This document shows, piece after piece, positions 1 through 8,382 of a stretch of 27,799 nucleotides of DNA (its first letter is position 1; each line of letters starts with the position of its first letter). Source of the stretch: PLGF01 sp052139695 (GTDB lineage Bacteria > Verrucomicrobiota > Verrucomicrobiia > Limisphaerales > Palsa-1400). The notes below the pieces were generated by a model that did no database searches, was not told the origin of the DNA, and was given only the letters and a program-made list of their open reading frames with translations. The position numbers and the translations under genes were made by a program. The stretch spans positions 1-27,799 of the forward strand of contig JBKQWF010000037.1 of the NCBI GenBank assembly GCA_052139695.1. The letters run 5' to 3'.

Positions 1-124
1 ATTCCTTATGCCATCAGACCTTGCGAGTCCATAAAATCGCTACGTTCAACCGCCGTATGCGGAAAACCGCACGTACGGTGGTGTGGGAGGGGTGGCGGGC
101 GCAATCCCGTCACCTCGACCCGAT
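1..124 (+). mobile_element. Group II intron 3' end (domains V and VI), class IIC-like, partial
   Basis: Bases 49-82 fold as a 34-nt group II domain V: a lower stem 49-57/74-82 with a G52-T79 wobble, a two-base bulge C72-G73 on the 3' strand, an upper stem 58-62/67-71 and an AAAA loop at 63-66. The triad aligned with the usual AGC reads CGC (51-53), which is known from group IIC introns. Domain VI follows: stem 91-99/106-114, and A118 is unpaired between two short helices, as expected for the branch point. The intron would then end at T124, six bases past A118. Bases 1-48 would be the end of the region after the intron-encoded protein; I see no clear coding signature there. The reverse transcriptase/maturase and the 5' end lie outside the window. 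The intron is transcribed to the right and abuts the DUF5107 gene, which ends at 131 on the other strand. Confidence 0.82.
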
Positions 125-130
125 CCAAAA

Positions 131-3100
131 TTACAATTGACTCAAAAGATCGGCTGCCAGGGCGTGATTGGGATCGCGCCGCAGCACCGTGAGAAGAAGA
201 GATTTGGCTTTGGCTTTTTCGCCGAGACCCAGACGCGCCTGCGCCTGCAAGAACAACGCGGTGGTTTGCTGGCGGGCCTGCAAGTCGTCCTCGAAGAGCA
301 ACATCGCCGGCAGCGACGTGGCAAAATAATCAATCCTGGCCGGCGCCTTGAATAGTGTTCGGGAAAAAGCCAGCAACTGGCGGAACAGTTGGCGAGCTTG
401 GCGCGGTTGTCCAAGTTTTTGCCAGGCCAAGGCGGAACAAAAAGTCATTTCGCTAAAGGCGCGAACGCTCATTTGCTGAAAATCACCCTCGAAAGTGGCG
501 GCGGCCGTCCAAGCCTGGCGGGCCCCGGCTTGATCGCCCAGTCCAGCCAGGGCGCAGCCGCGCCAGTAATGGATGTCGCTTTGGTTGGCCAGCAAATGCC
601 GGGCTTCACTGAGATTTGGCGGCACGTTGTGGGCGAGGTCGAAATGGGCGCGCGCGCCGGCAAAATTCCGCGCTGCCAGAGCGGCCTGGCCCAAGGCCAA
701 TTGCGCGCGGACATGCTGGCCAAGCGGGCCGCCCTCGCCGCCTTCCCACGGCTGAAATCGGCGGTTCGCCAGCAGTTCCGCCGCTTTTTGAGGCTGGCCG
801 GTTTGATTGTAGAGCGCGCACAATTCCACGCTCAGATCATCGCGCTGGCGCGTCAAATCGAGGCGCCGTTCCAGCTCGCGCAATCGCTTCGCCGGCTTGT
901 CGCCGAGGCGTTTCCAGAGTTGGTCGCGCTCATAGAGCAGGCGAGCATCGGCCGGGTTGGCCCGGAAAGCCTTTTCGTAGGCCGCGCGGGCCTGGCGCGG
1001 ATTTTTGCGAATGTTGAAGCAGCCGATGCCCAGATTGCGCCACACAATGGAGAAGGCTGGATCGAGCCGGGCGCCGCGCTGCCAAAGCCGGATGGCTTCC
1101 TCATGGCGGCGGCGGTCGTAAAACAGGTTGCCCAGGTAATAGGGCGCGCGGGCGTCAGCCGGGTTGGCGCGCATGGCGGAGTCAAGAATCGCAATTTCTT
1201 CCAATCGCGCGGGGAAACAATAATCCGGCGGAAGGGCGGCGGCGCGCGCGTATTCCTTTTTTGCCGCTGCCGGGTTGCCGGTCCTTTCCTTGAGCCAGCC
1301 GAGGGTGTAGTGAAGCATCGGCAAAGCGCCCCAGCTTTGGTCGGGCAGGTCGCGGGAGTGAAACGAGACGGCTGTCAATACCTTAATAGCGTTGGCAAAG
1401 AACCCCGCGCGGGCATAGTCATGGGCCAGATCGAGGCGGGTCTGCGAATCGCAACGCGGTTCTTCGCCCCGCAGATGGCGCGCCCACCAATCCAGCGGGT
1501 CAAGCGCCAGGGTTTCGCGCAAAAGAGAATCCGCCCGCGCGCCGGCCCCCGGCTCAACCGACGCAAGCTGCCGCAAGACCAGCGCCTGCAAATTGCGCGC
1601 CCGCGAATGATCGAGGTTGCAACGCAAGGTGATATTGAGATGCTCCCGCGCGACCTTCCACTCAGCGCGGCGGCAATCCAGCTCCGCCAAGGCGTAATAG
1701 CTGGCGCCGGCCCAGGCCTGGTTCCAAGCCGCCTTGTAAAAAGCGGCATAGGCTTCGTCTTCGCGCCCCATGTATGTCAAACATAATCCCAAATTGTAAT
1801 AGGCTTCGCCATCGCCAGGATTGGCGTTGCGGCGGGTGAGCCGGGCGATGGCGTAGCGCAAATGGGCCTCGGCCTGGGCAAATTCGCCGCGGCGGAGATG
1901 CCAGCGGCCCATCGCGTTGTTGCAGCGGCAGTCCAACGCATCCCGGCGCAACGCTTCCTGCCAATAAATGGCGGGGGAGCGCGTCGCGTGGCGGTATTGC
2001 TCAAGGTGCAAGCCGGTGACGTACAATTCGTCCGCGCTGGCGATCTCTTGCGGAGGAGGCGGTTCGGTGGCGGGCGCGGGCACCGGGCGATTGACGCGGG
2101 CTTGGGGTTGATAAACGATCAACTCCTTCCCGGAGTGATCGTTGACGATGACGCGCAAATCGGCCAATACGGCGCCTGCTGGCAAAACCAGGGTCTCGGT
2201 CAATGGTTTGGCTGGCGAGAGATCGCGCTGCCAGCGCGCGACCCGTTTACCTTTCGCGGAGACGATGACGGTCGCGCGCGGTTCCGGTTGGGTCACCGCG
2301 ACGCCAAGACGCCATTGGCCGTCGCTTTGATTCAAACTGATGGCGGCAGCAAGATTCGCTTTTTGCGGGGGGCCGATCTTCTGAATGGGATACCAATATT
2401 GGCTCCAGCAGCGCGTTTCGCCCGGCTGGAGAAAACTGAAATCAGGCTGATTGTCAGTATAAACGCCGGCCATGATTTCAATGTAAGGAGCGAAGACGCC
2501 GCGCTCATCGGGATCGGTCAAATTGCGGTCCCAGGCGCAGCCAAAATCGTGATTGCCCCAGGTCCACTGCTTCTTGCCGGGGGAAATGTGATGGTTGGCG
2601 TAATGGACAATCCCAGCCTGGGCAAAGTAATCGTAGCCGCCAAAGAAATCCTCTTGACTCTCCATGCACATATAGGAAGTGGGCACGGGAATGTTGGCGT
2701 AGAAAGAGAGGTCGTTGGGCGCGTAATGGGGCAGCCTGGATTTGGACTTCTCAACGGCTGCGGCGGCCAGGCAATGGGGCGGGACGAACTGGCTGGGAAT
2801 TTCCGCTTTCGGAATCCCGCGCCGGGCGCGCTCGCGGTAGTTGATGCCGTAATATCGGCCCTGGCAAAGCGGATATTCGCTCATCGAACGCCTCGCGTGG
2901 TCGGCGATGTAATCAACATCCGGCGGGAAAAAACTTTGATAAGCCTCATGCACGCGGGTGGCGACATTGGCCCACCAGAGAAAGGTCTGCACAAAAGGCG
3001 TGCGATTGTTCAGTCGGACTTTTACTTCCAGATAAGCGCGGCCAGGATGCAGGCAAACGCCGTGCATTCCTTTCATGCGGCATAACGGGTCGTGATCGCC

Positions 3101-3562
3101 GCACCAAATGGTTTTCGAGCCGTCGGCGGATTCCTCGATTTCAAAGTCCACCGGCAGGAAAGTGGCGGGGCGATGGTGCTGCGGCCAATTGAATTCAATG
3201 CCGCCGGAAATCCACGGGCCGGCCAGCCCGACGAGCGCCGGCTTAATGACGGCCTGGTGATAAATCAGGTCGTAACCGTTGCTTTTGTCCCGCAAGGCGT
3301 GAATGCGCCCGCCGATTTCCGGCAGGACCATGGCGCGGAGAAATTCGTTCTCAATCCAAATGGCTTTCCATGTACGAGCCACTGGCTTTTCCGCGATGCG
3401 ATCCGTAAACGGCAGGGGATAAACTTTGCCGCTGCTGCCCTGGTACACCCGTTTCTCCAGGAACATCGGATTTTTGTCCGGCAAGGCGGGCAGGTAAGTG
3501 GGGATGACCACGTCTTCGACGCGCACCTGGACTTGAGAAACCGCGCCGGCCGGAGAGTTCAC
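131..3562 (-). CDS. DUF5107 domain-containing tetratricopeptide repeat protein
   Basis: A protein of 1143 residues. The N-terminal third (about residues 20-350) looks like the DUF5107 domain, which belongs to the galactose-mutarotase-like beta-sandwich type; visible signs are MVLPEIGGRIHALRDK near residue 80 and the GGIEFNWPQHHRP stretch near 120. From about 530 to the end there are many TPR-like helical pairs (for example near YYNLGLCLTYMGREDEA and APYYLGNLFYDRRRHEEA), with a PWEGGEG motif near 938 that I associate with this family. No signal peptide is seen, so it is probably cytoplasmic. The start is GTG at 3562, sharing GTGA with the stop of the upstream sugar porter and preceded by an AGAAAGAG sequence; the nearby ATG is out of frame. 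The biochemical function is unknown. Location behind a porter and the glycosidase cluster suggests carbohydrate recognition or processing (inference). Confidence 0.88.
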   Translation of the reverse strand: MNSPAGAVSQVQVRVEDVVIPTYLPALPDKNPMFLEKRVYQGSSGKVYPLPFTDRIAEKPVARTWKAIWIENEFLRAMVLPEIGGRIHALRDKSNGYDLIYHQAVIKPALVGLAGPWISGGIEFNWPQHHRPATFLPVDFEIEESADGSKTIWCGDHDPLCRMKGMHGVCLHPGRAYLEVKVRLNNRTPFVQTFLWWANVATRVHEAYQSFFPPDVDYIADHARRSMSEYPLCQGRYYGINYRERARRGIPKAEIPSQFVPPHCLAAAAVEKSKSRLPHYAPNDLSFYANIPVPTSYMCMESQEDFFGGYDYFAQAGIVHYANHHISPGKKQWTWGNHDFGCAWDRNLTDPDERGVFAPYIEIMAGVYTDNQPDFSFLQPGETRCWSQYWYPIQKIGPPQKANLAAAISLNQSDGQWRLGVAVTQPEPRATVIVSAKGKRVARWQRDLSPAKPLTETLVLPAGAVLADLRVIVNDHSGKELIVYQPQARVNRPVPAPATEPPPPQEIASADELYVTGLHLEQYRHATRSPAIYWQEALRRDALDCRCNNAMGRWHLRRGEFAQAEAHLRYAIARLTRRNANPGDGEAYYNLGLCLTYMGREDEAYAAFYKAAWNQAWAGASYYALAELDCRRAEWKVAREHLNITLRCNLDHSRARNLQALVLRQLASVEPGAGARADSLLRETLALDPLDWWARHLRGEEPRCDSQTRLDLAHDYARAGFFANAIKVLTAVSFHSRDLPDQSWGALPMLHYTLGWLKERTGNPAAAKKEYARAAALPPDYCFPARLEEIAILDSAMRANPADARAPYYLGNLFYDRRRHEEAIRLWQRGARLDPAFSIVWRNLGIGCFNIRKNPRQARAAYEKAFRANPADARLLYERDQLWKRLGDKPAKRLRELERRLDLTRQRDDLSVELCALYNQTGQPQKAAELLANRRFQPWEGGEGGPLGQHVRAQLALGQAALAARNFAGARAHFDLAHNVPPNLSEARHLLANQSDIHYWRGCALAGLGDQAGARQAWTAAATFEGDFQQMSVRAFSEMTFCSALAWQKLGQPRQARQLFRQLLAFSRTLFKAPARIDYFATSLPAMLLFEDDLQARQQTTALFLQAQARLGLGEKAKAKSLLLTVLRRDPNHALAADLLSQL

Positions 3563-4977
3563 ATCAACTCTTTCTCAATTTGTTCGAGCGATTTGCCTTT
3601 GGTTTCGGGCAGATTGAATCGGATGAAGACAAATCCCACCAGGCAAATGATAGCGTAAAGCCAGAACGTCCCCGCCGAGCCGAGTTTTCCGTTCAGGATC
3701 GGAAAGGTGTAGGTGAGCAAAAAGCAGGCAATCCACAACGCGGAAACAGCGGTGGACATGGCCGCGCCGCGAATGCGGTTGGGAAAGATTTCCGAAATCA
3801 CGACCCAGGTAACTGGCGCCAGCGACATGGCGTAGCAACCGATGGCGGCCAGCACCAGCAAGAGCATCGGCAGGCCTTTCACGCCGCTGTGATAGCAAAA
3901 TCCCATGACCAGGTAGATGGCGAAAAGCCCAGCGGCGCCAAATAACATTAACGGGCGCCGGCCGCGGCGATCGACCAGGCCCAACGCCACGAGCGTAAAG
4001 GCCAGGTTGACCGACCCCGTCCAGGCAATGTTCTTGAGCACCGAGGAAATGTCGTAACCGGCGGCGCGGAAAATCTCCTCGGCGTAATTAAAGATGACGT
4101 TGATGCCGCACCACTGTTGAAAGACGGCGAGGACGATGCCCAGAAGCAGGGCCTTGCGCAGTTTCGGCTCCAGCAGATCGGAGAAACGGACGTGCTGGAC
4201 TTCTTCGGAAGTTAATGTTGACTCGATTTCCCGGATCGCCGCGGACGCGTAGCCAGCGCCGCCGATTTGGCCCAGAATGACGCGCGCGCGCTCGGTTTTG
4301 CCATTCTTGGCCAGCCAGCGCGGACTTTCCGGCACCAGCGACATGCCGGCCAAAAACAATAAGGACGGAAGGCTGGTCAAGCCGAACATCCAGCGCCAGC
4401 CTTGCTGGCCGAACCAGGAGTTGCGGATGAATTCATCGCTGGCGCCTTGCGGCAAATTCCGCACTAAAAACCAATTGAGGTACTGCGCCAGGAGAATGCC
4501 AATCACGACGGTAAGTTGATTGATGGAAACCAATTTGCCGCGAACCTGGGCGGGGGCGACTTCCGCGATATACATCGGCGAAAGATTTGAGGCCAAGCCG
4601 ATGGCCACCCCGCCGCAAATCCGCCAGGCGATGAAAACACTGAAACTCTGGGCCAGAGCGTTGCCCAGCGAAGTGACGGCAAAAAGCAGGGCGGCGAGGA
4701 TGAGCAAACGTTTGCGGCCAAATCTGTCGCTCAAGGCCCCCGCGGTCAAAGCGCCCAGCAAACAGCCGATCAGCGCGCAACTATTGGCCCAGCCAATCTG
4801 CGCGTCACTGGTCAAGTGGAAATACCTTTGAAAAAAGGGCTTGGCCCCGCCTATCACCACCCAATCCCAGCCAAAGAGCAAGCCGCCCATCGCCGCCACG
4901 CTGGAGATGAGCCAGACGTAGGCCACATTGTAATGGGCTTCGAGAGCGGAGCTTTGAGATGGTGAGGCAGTGATCAT
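3559..4977 (-). CDS. MFS sugar porter (second of two)
   Basis: A 472-residue major facilitator of the sugar porter family, an inner-membrane symporter or facilitator for a hexose or related sugar. Family signatures are present: GGLLFGWDWVVIGGA in the first helix, SDRFGRKR between helices 2 and 3, PESPRWLAKNG before the central loop, VDRRGRRP between helices 8 and 9, and PETKGKSLEQIE after helix 12. The substrate cannot be read from the sequence. The reading frame extends upstream to 5091, but that extension runs through a GC-rich inverted repeat and reads as arginine-rich junk, so I start at ATG 4977 (MITASPSQSS). There is no strong ribosome site. The stop overlaps the GTG of the DUF5107 gene by four bases, so the two are probably translationally coupled. 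It lies 281 bases after the GH2 gene. Confidence 0.93.
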   Translation of the reverse strand: MITASPSQSSALEAHYNVAYVWLISSVAAMGGLLFGWDWVVIGGAKPFFQRYFHLTSDAQIGWANSCALIGCLLGALTAGALSDRFGRKRLLILAALLFAVTSLGNALAQSFSVFIAWRICGGVAIGLASNLSPMYIAEVAPAQVRGKLVSINQLTVVIGILLAQYLNWFLVRNLPQGASDEFIRNSWFGQQGWRWMFGLTSLPSLLFLAGMSLVPESPRWLAKNGKTERARVILGQIGGAGYASAAIREIESTLTSEEVQHVRFSDLLEPKLRKALLLGIVLAVFQQWCGINVIFNYAEEIFRAAGYDISSVLKNIAWTGSVNLAFTLVALGLVDRRGRRPLMLFGAAGLFAIYLVMGFCYHSGVKGLPMLLLVLAAIGCYAMSLAPVTWVVISEIFPNRIRGAAMSTAVSALWIACFLLTYTFPILNGKLGSAGTFWLYAIICLVGFVFIRFNLPETKGKSLEQIEKELM

Positions 4978-5004
4978 AAGTGCTGGCGGGTCACAGGCAG
5001 CTTC

Positions 5005-5077
5005 GGTAGGGCGCGCTCCCCGAGCGCGCCGTTTGTCCGAATGCCGGCCCCGGCGCGCACGGAGTGCGCGCCCTACC
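5005..5077. repeat. Double hairpin bounded by a 12-bp inverted repeat
   Basis: Perfect outer arms GGTAGGGCGCGC (5005-5016) and GCGCGCCCTACC (5066-5077) enclose two small hairpins: 5010-5018/5022-5030 (9 bp, 3-base loop) and 5052-5060/5064-5072 (9 bp, 3-base loop). There is no T-run on either strand, so it is not a standard intrinsic terminator. The modular symmetry suggests a dispersed palindromic element of REP/MITE type. Confidence 0.75.
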
Positions 5078-5136
5078 TTCCCACTGCTCAACGTTTTGAG
5101 ACAAACTCAGCAGCGCCTCCCTACCTTCTTTGGGTG

Positions 5137-5158
5137 GGGCGTTGCTGCCGCAACGCCC
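5137..5158. repeat. 9-bp GC hairpin
   Basis: GGGCGTTGC (5137-5145) and GCAACGCCC (5150-5158) form a perfect stem with a four-base loop, 100 bases downstream of the GH2 stop when read on the minus strand. No U-tract follows. It could stabilise the 3' end of the upstream message or be another dispersed palindrome. Confidence 0.65.
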
Positions 5159-5258
5159 TAATTTCAAATGTTTCTGGTTAGTCATCGTGGCAAACATAAA
5201 TTGCTGTTGGGCAGGACAAATGACTTGTCCGCCGTCTTTTTGCAATTTGAAAAACGCT

Positions 5259-7409
5259 CTATGGGCTGATGCGGGAGGTGTTTTCGACGCCGCCCCAAAT
5301 GGACTGGAATTCTCGCGTGCAATGAACGGCTTTTCCGTCCAGGCCGCGCAATTCCGCCTCCAACATGCTGGGGCCGGTTGACGCCGGCAGTGTAAAGTCG
5401 AAATAAATTGTGGTCTTTCCCAAGGCGTCCAGGTGTTCCGACTGGCTCAGCTTCAGGACCTCGTGGCCGGCGCTTTTCATCCGCAAGGTGACTGGACCGT
5501 TCCAGGCCTCGTCCAGGTCATTGATGAGCACAATGGGCAGGTGAACCTTCGTGCCGGCGATGGCCTTATCGCTCCAGAATTGGATGTTCAGGCCAACGGG
5601 TGCGAACGAGTCCCTGACGTAGCGATAGAACTCAGGCTCCCATTTCAGTTCCTTCACGTCCAGCCAATGGTCGCTGGTCTGGCCGTCGGGGCGGGAATAT
5701 CCCAGCGCCGTGAAATGCATCACCGCCGCCGCCGTGCGCTGGCTGCGAAAGAACTCCGTTTCCGCCGCCAAATAAGTGGCGTAAAGATGGCGGCGTTGCG
5801 CCGTGGTGGATTGCGGTCCAAGGAGGTTCTGGTAGAGCTTTTGCGTCAGCGTGGTGGGGGTGCCGTCGCGATTGAGCCAGAGCCAGCCATATTCATTAAT
5901 GACCACCGCGTGTTTGCCGTCATTAGGGTTGGCGTTTCCTTGTGGGACCGGATCAGCCGTCGCCAGGCCGGCCAGTTTGAAGTCCGCATTGTAAAAATGA
6001 TAGGGATGGGCTTCGAACATATCTCCCGGCTGCAACGGGGCGGTGTAACTGTTATCCCACGGACGGTCGGACAGGTCCAGGGCCCGGACTTGTTGAATGG
6101 CGGGAGCGGTTTCCGTGCTGCTGGTCTCGTTGCTGGCATCCCAAATGACGACGCAAGGATGGTTCCATTGTTCCCGCATGCCCTCGGCATATTCGGACGC
6201 CAGTTCGTCGCGCTTTAATTGCGGCGGCCATTTGCTCCAGCCGGTGCCGCCGAACCAGATGGGGAATTCATTTTGAATGAGGATGCCTTCCTCGTCGGCG
6301 ATGCGGTACCATTCTTCGGGCGGAAAGCCGATGCAATAGCGCAGACAGTTCCAATGCATATCCTTCACCTTCTGATGCAACTGACGCACCCATTTCCCGT
6401 TCCAAGGCAGGTCCTGGCACGCGCCATCTTCAAAAAAGCGATAAAGGGTAAAATTGCTCCCGCGCATGAAATACGGTTTGCCGTTCAACATCGCCCGGCC
6501 TGTGGCGGGATCAAACTTGAACTCGCGCATGCCAAACCGCGTCGTGAATTCATCGCCGGACGTGCGCGCGCTCAACTCATAGAGAAACGGGTGCTCCGGC
6601 GACCACAGTTGGCAATCAGAAATTGGCACGACCAAGTCCACCACTGCGTCTGCCGCCGTGATGCGCCTTGATGCCTGGCCCGCGACTTTGCCGGATTTTG
6701 CTTCGCGAATTTGAATCGTGACATCCCCGTCTTTGGCGCCCTTCAACCAGAGACGGACCCGCGCCTGGCCTTTGGAAATGTCCGGCACAACTTGCGCGTT
6801 CAGGATGTTTGGGGTTCCGGAGAGGATCAGTTTGACCGAATCGAAGATGCCGGGGATATACCGCTCCTTTTCGAAATCAAAGCCGGAGGGAATAGCCTGG
6901 GTCACTGAATCGCGGTCCGCGCCCACGCGGATGAGCAACTCGTTTTCGCCGGTTTTCAGCGCCTGTTTGGCATCAAAATATCCCGGCGTGAAGCAAGGCA
7001 AATGGTCTCCCAATAATTGACCATTGAGAATGACACGGGCGCCAAACATGGCTTTGCCGACTTTGAGCGTGGCCGTTTCTGGAATTGACCCGTCAACCTT
7101 AAAAGTCCGGCGATACCAAAATGCATCGCGGCGCGGGTCCTTCTGCGGAACGCTTTGCCGGTCGGCAACCTTTGGGCCGGGCTCAATAAACGCCGGATGG
7201 GCCAGGGAGACCAATCCCGGGACCGCCACGGTCCGGTCGAACGCGGTGGGAAGGGCGTCCATCTTGCCCTCGGCGATTTGCCAGGTTCCGTCCAACGCGA
7301 CGACGCGGCGATGGCCGGTATTATCCTTTGCGTTTCCTAGGACGCATGAAACGCACAGCACAATGGCTAAGAGGGGAAATGACCGTCTTTGGGGGGCCAA
7401 TGGCTTCAT
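5259..7409 (-). CDS. Exported glycoside hydrolase family 2 protein
   Basis: A 716-residue GH2 enzyme (the beta-galactosidase / beta-mannosidase / beta-glucuronidase family), retaining mechanism. The start at ATG 7409 is supported by GGGAGG eight bases upstream; a longer in-frame reading to 7529 only retraces the preceding gene. Residues 1-27 are a signal peptide (RR, then a hydrophobic run LLAIVLCVSCVLG), so it is periplasmic or surface exposed. A jelly-roll sugar-binding domain occupies about 35-200, an Ig-like domain about 205-300, and the TIM barrel follows. The likely acid/base is E428 in WDASNET and the likely nucleophile E506 in INEYGW. The true substrate cannot be told from this; the phosphomannose isomerases upstream make a beta-mannoside one candidate. 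The start overlaps the upstream cupin gene's stop as ATGA. Confidence 0.92.
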   Translation of the reverse strand: MKPLAPQRRSFPLLAIVLCVSCVLGNAKDNTGHRRVVALDGTWQIAEGKMDALPTAFDRTVAVPGLVSLAHPAFIEPGPKVADRQSVPQKDPRRDAFWYRRTFKVDGSIPETATLKVGKAMFGARVILNGQLLGDHLPCFTPGYFDAKQALKTGENELLIRVGADRDSVTQAIPSGFDFEKERYIPGIFDSVKLILSGTPNILNAQVVPDISKGQARVRLWLKGAKDGDVTIQIREAKSGKVAGQASRRITAADAVVDLVVPISDCQLWSPEHPFLYELSARTSGDEFTTRFGMREFKFDPATGRAMLNGKPYFMRGSNFTLYRFFEDGACQDLPWNGKWVRQLHQKVKDMHWNCLRYCIGFPPEEWYRIADEEGILIQNEFPIWFGGTGWSKWPPQLKRDELASEYAEGMREQWNHPCVVIWDASNETSSTETAPAIQQVRALDLSDRPWDNSYTAPLQPGDMFEAHPYHFYNADFKLAGLATADPVPQGNANPNDGKHAVVINEYGWLWLNRDGTPTTLTQKLYQNLLGPQSTTAQRRHLYATYLAAETEFFRSQRTAAAVMHFTALGYSRPDGQTSDHWLDVKELKWEPEFYRYVRDSFAPVGLNIQFWSDKAIAGTKVHLPIVLINDLDEAWNGPVTLRMKSAGHEVLKLSQSEHLDALGKTTIYFDFTLPASTGPSMLEAELRGLDGKAVHCTREFQSIWGGVENTSRISP

Positions 7410-7810
7410 GAATTCCTCCCTTCGCCGCTGGCGGGACGTTGGAAGTCGTCCTCGAAGCGCGTGATGTCCGCCTGTTGCCAATTGCCGAAGGCCACTTCCA
7501 GCACCCGAACAGGTTTGTCGCCGGTGCAAGTCAGCCGGTGTCTTTCATTGACGGGAATCCAAACTTCATCGCCAGCTTGACAGACCGTGAGGGATTGGCC
7601 GATCTGGATGGCGGCGCCATCGTCCATCACAATCCATAACTCGGCGCGACCGGTGTGAGACTGAAGACTCAAGCGCTTGCCAGGGTTGACGGTCATGAGG
7701 CTGACGGTGCATTCGCGGTTGTTGGCGAATTGTTTAAAGGAGCCCCAGGGGCGTTCCACGAACGAAACTCGGGGCTTTTCTGGCGGGATAGGCTTGGTGA
7801 CGTAGTTCAT
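7406..7810 (-). CDS. Cupin of the type II phosphomannose isomerase family
   Basis: 134 residues, a single cupin matching the C-terminal isomerase domain of the two-domain ManC/AlgA (type II) enzymes without the guanylyltransferase part. Diagnostic segments are RPWGSFKQF near residue 20, NPGKRLSLQSHTGRAELW (metal-binding H and E), GDEVWIPVNERHRL (second-half histidine), and a C-terminal RFEDDFQR. Family knowledge predicts mannose-6-P/fructose-6-P isomerisation, but stand-alone cupins of this type are often only annotated by similarity. Start is ATG 7810, with AAGGAA about nine bases upstream; a longer frame to 7864 lies inside the preceding gene. It overlaps genes on both sides by ATGA. Confidence 0.88.
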   Translation of the reverse strand: MNYVTKPIPPEKPRVSFVERPWGSFKQFANNRECTVSLMTVNPGKRLSLQSHTGRAELWIVMDDGAAIQIGQSLTVCQAGDEVWIPVNERHRLTCTGDKPVRVLEVAFGNWQQADITRFEDDFQRPASGEGRNS

Positions 7811-8382
7811 AATGAGTTCCTTTGGATAAGAGCGGGCTGGCCATCGCGTTCGATGACCACGCACCGAAAATTTCTGCCGGCAATCGCGGCATAATCGTGG
7901 CCCGCCTTGGCGGGATAGACACCGAGATAGGTCAGAGGCACGCGGCCGGTATTCATGGTGCGATGGGCCGTTCTGCCCGGGACATAGACCACGGAGTTGG
8001 GCCGCAACGGCGCCATCCGGCTTTCACCGGACACTTCATCTTCCAGCAACATGGCGCCCTCGCCGCTCAACCCGATATAAAACTCCGCCGCCTCACGCCA
8101 GGCATGCAGATGGCCTTTGGTCATGAAATACTCGTCGCCAACGCGTCCCGGCATGAGGATGCCCGCGCCGTAATGCAAATCTCCATCTCCCTTCGCCGGT
8201 TCGACTGCCGCGACGCGGTAGAGCAGGGGGTTGCCGATGCTCAGAGCTTTTTCGTAAGCGACCGGGTCATGGAAACACCCCCGCAGATCGCTCAAATGCC
8301 GCTCGACTGCCGGGGCCCCGGGAATCATTCCCGTCAACGGATCAAAACTGGAGAGAATCCAGGTTGAATTCAGCATACTCAT
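7807..8382 (-). CDS. Cupin-type glucose-6-phosphate isomerase
   Basis: 191 residues resembling the archaeal-type, metal-dependent phosphoglucose isomerase (GPI cupin family), unrelated in fold to the common Pgi. The metal site is readable: GHLHAWREAAEFYIGLSGEG gives H91, H93 and E100, and H140 comes from VPGRTAHRTMN. The reaction would be glucose-6-P to fructose-6-P in the cytoplasm, linking the products of the neighbouring phosphomannose isomerases to glycolysis or glycogen. The start ATG 8382 directly abuts the TAA of the upstream gene, and a second ATG follows two codons later. No ribosome site is obvious, so translation is probably coupled. It ends in an ATGA overlap with the next cupin gene. 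Confidence 0.88.
   Translation of the reverse strand: MSMLNSTWILSSFDPLTGMIPGAPAVERHLSDLRGCFHDPVAYEKALSIGNPLLYRVAAVEPAKGDGDLHYGAGILMPGRVGDEYFMTKGHLHAWREAAEFYIGLSGEGAMLLEDEVSGESRMAPLRPNSVVYVPGRTAHRTMNTGRVPLTYLGVYPAKAGHDYAAIAGRNFRCVVIERDGQPALIQRNSL

Larger units (their letters stand above)
4978..5258. other. Intergenic region with three GC-rich hairpins
   Basis: These 281 bases between the GH2 gene and the second porter hold no credible gene. They are almost filled by palindromic units (5005-5077 and 5137-5158). The spurious protein readings across them are arginine- and alanine-rich. The gap may separate the second porter and DUF5107 gene into their own transcript, or the hairpins may stabilise or attenuate a longer one; neither is settled by the sequence. 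Confidence 0.6.

Noticed and set aside
389..1786. Long plus-strand ORF of 465 codons inside the DUF5107 gene
   Set aside because: Antisense shadow in high-GC DNA; composition is Arg/Ala/Gln-rich without domain features, while the minus frame has clear TPRs.
1862..3085. Plus-strand ORF of 407 codons opposite the DUF5107 domain
   Set aside because: Antisense shadow; no motif and no ribosome site.
4978..5091. N-terminal extension of the second porter
   Set aside because: The extra 38 codons read through a palindromic repeat and have no porter-like sequence; ATG 4977 fits the family.
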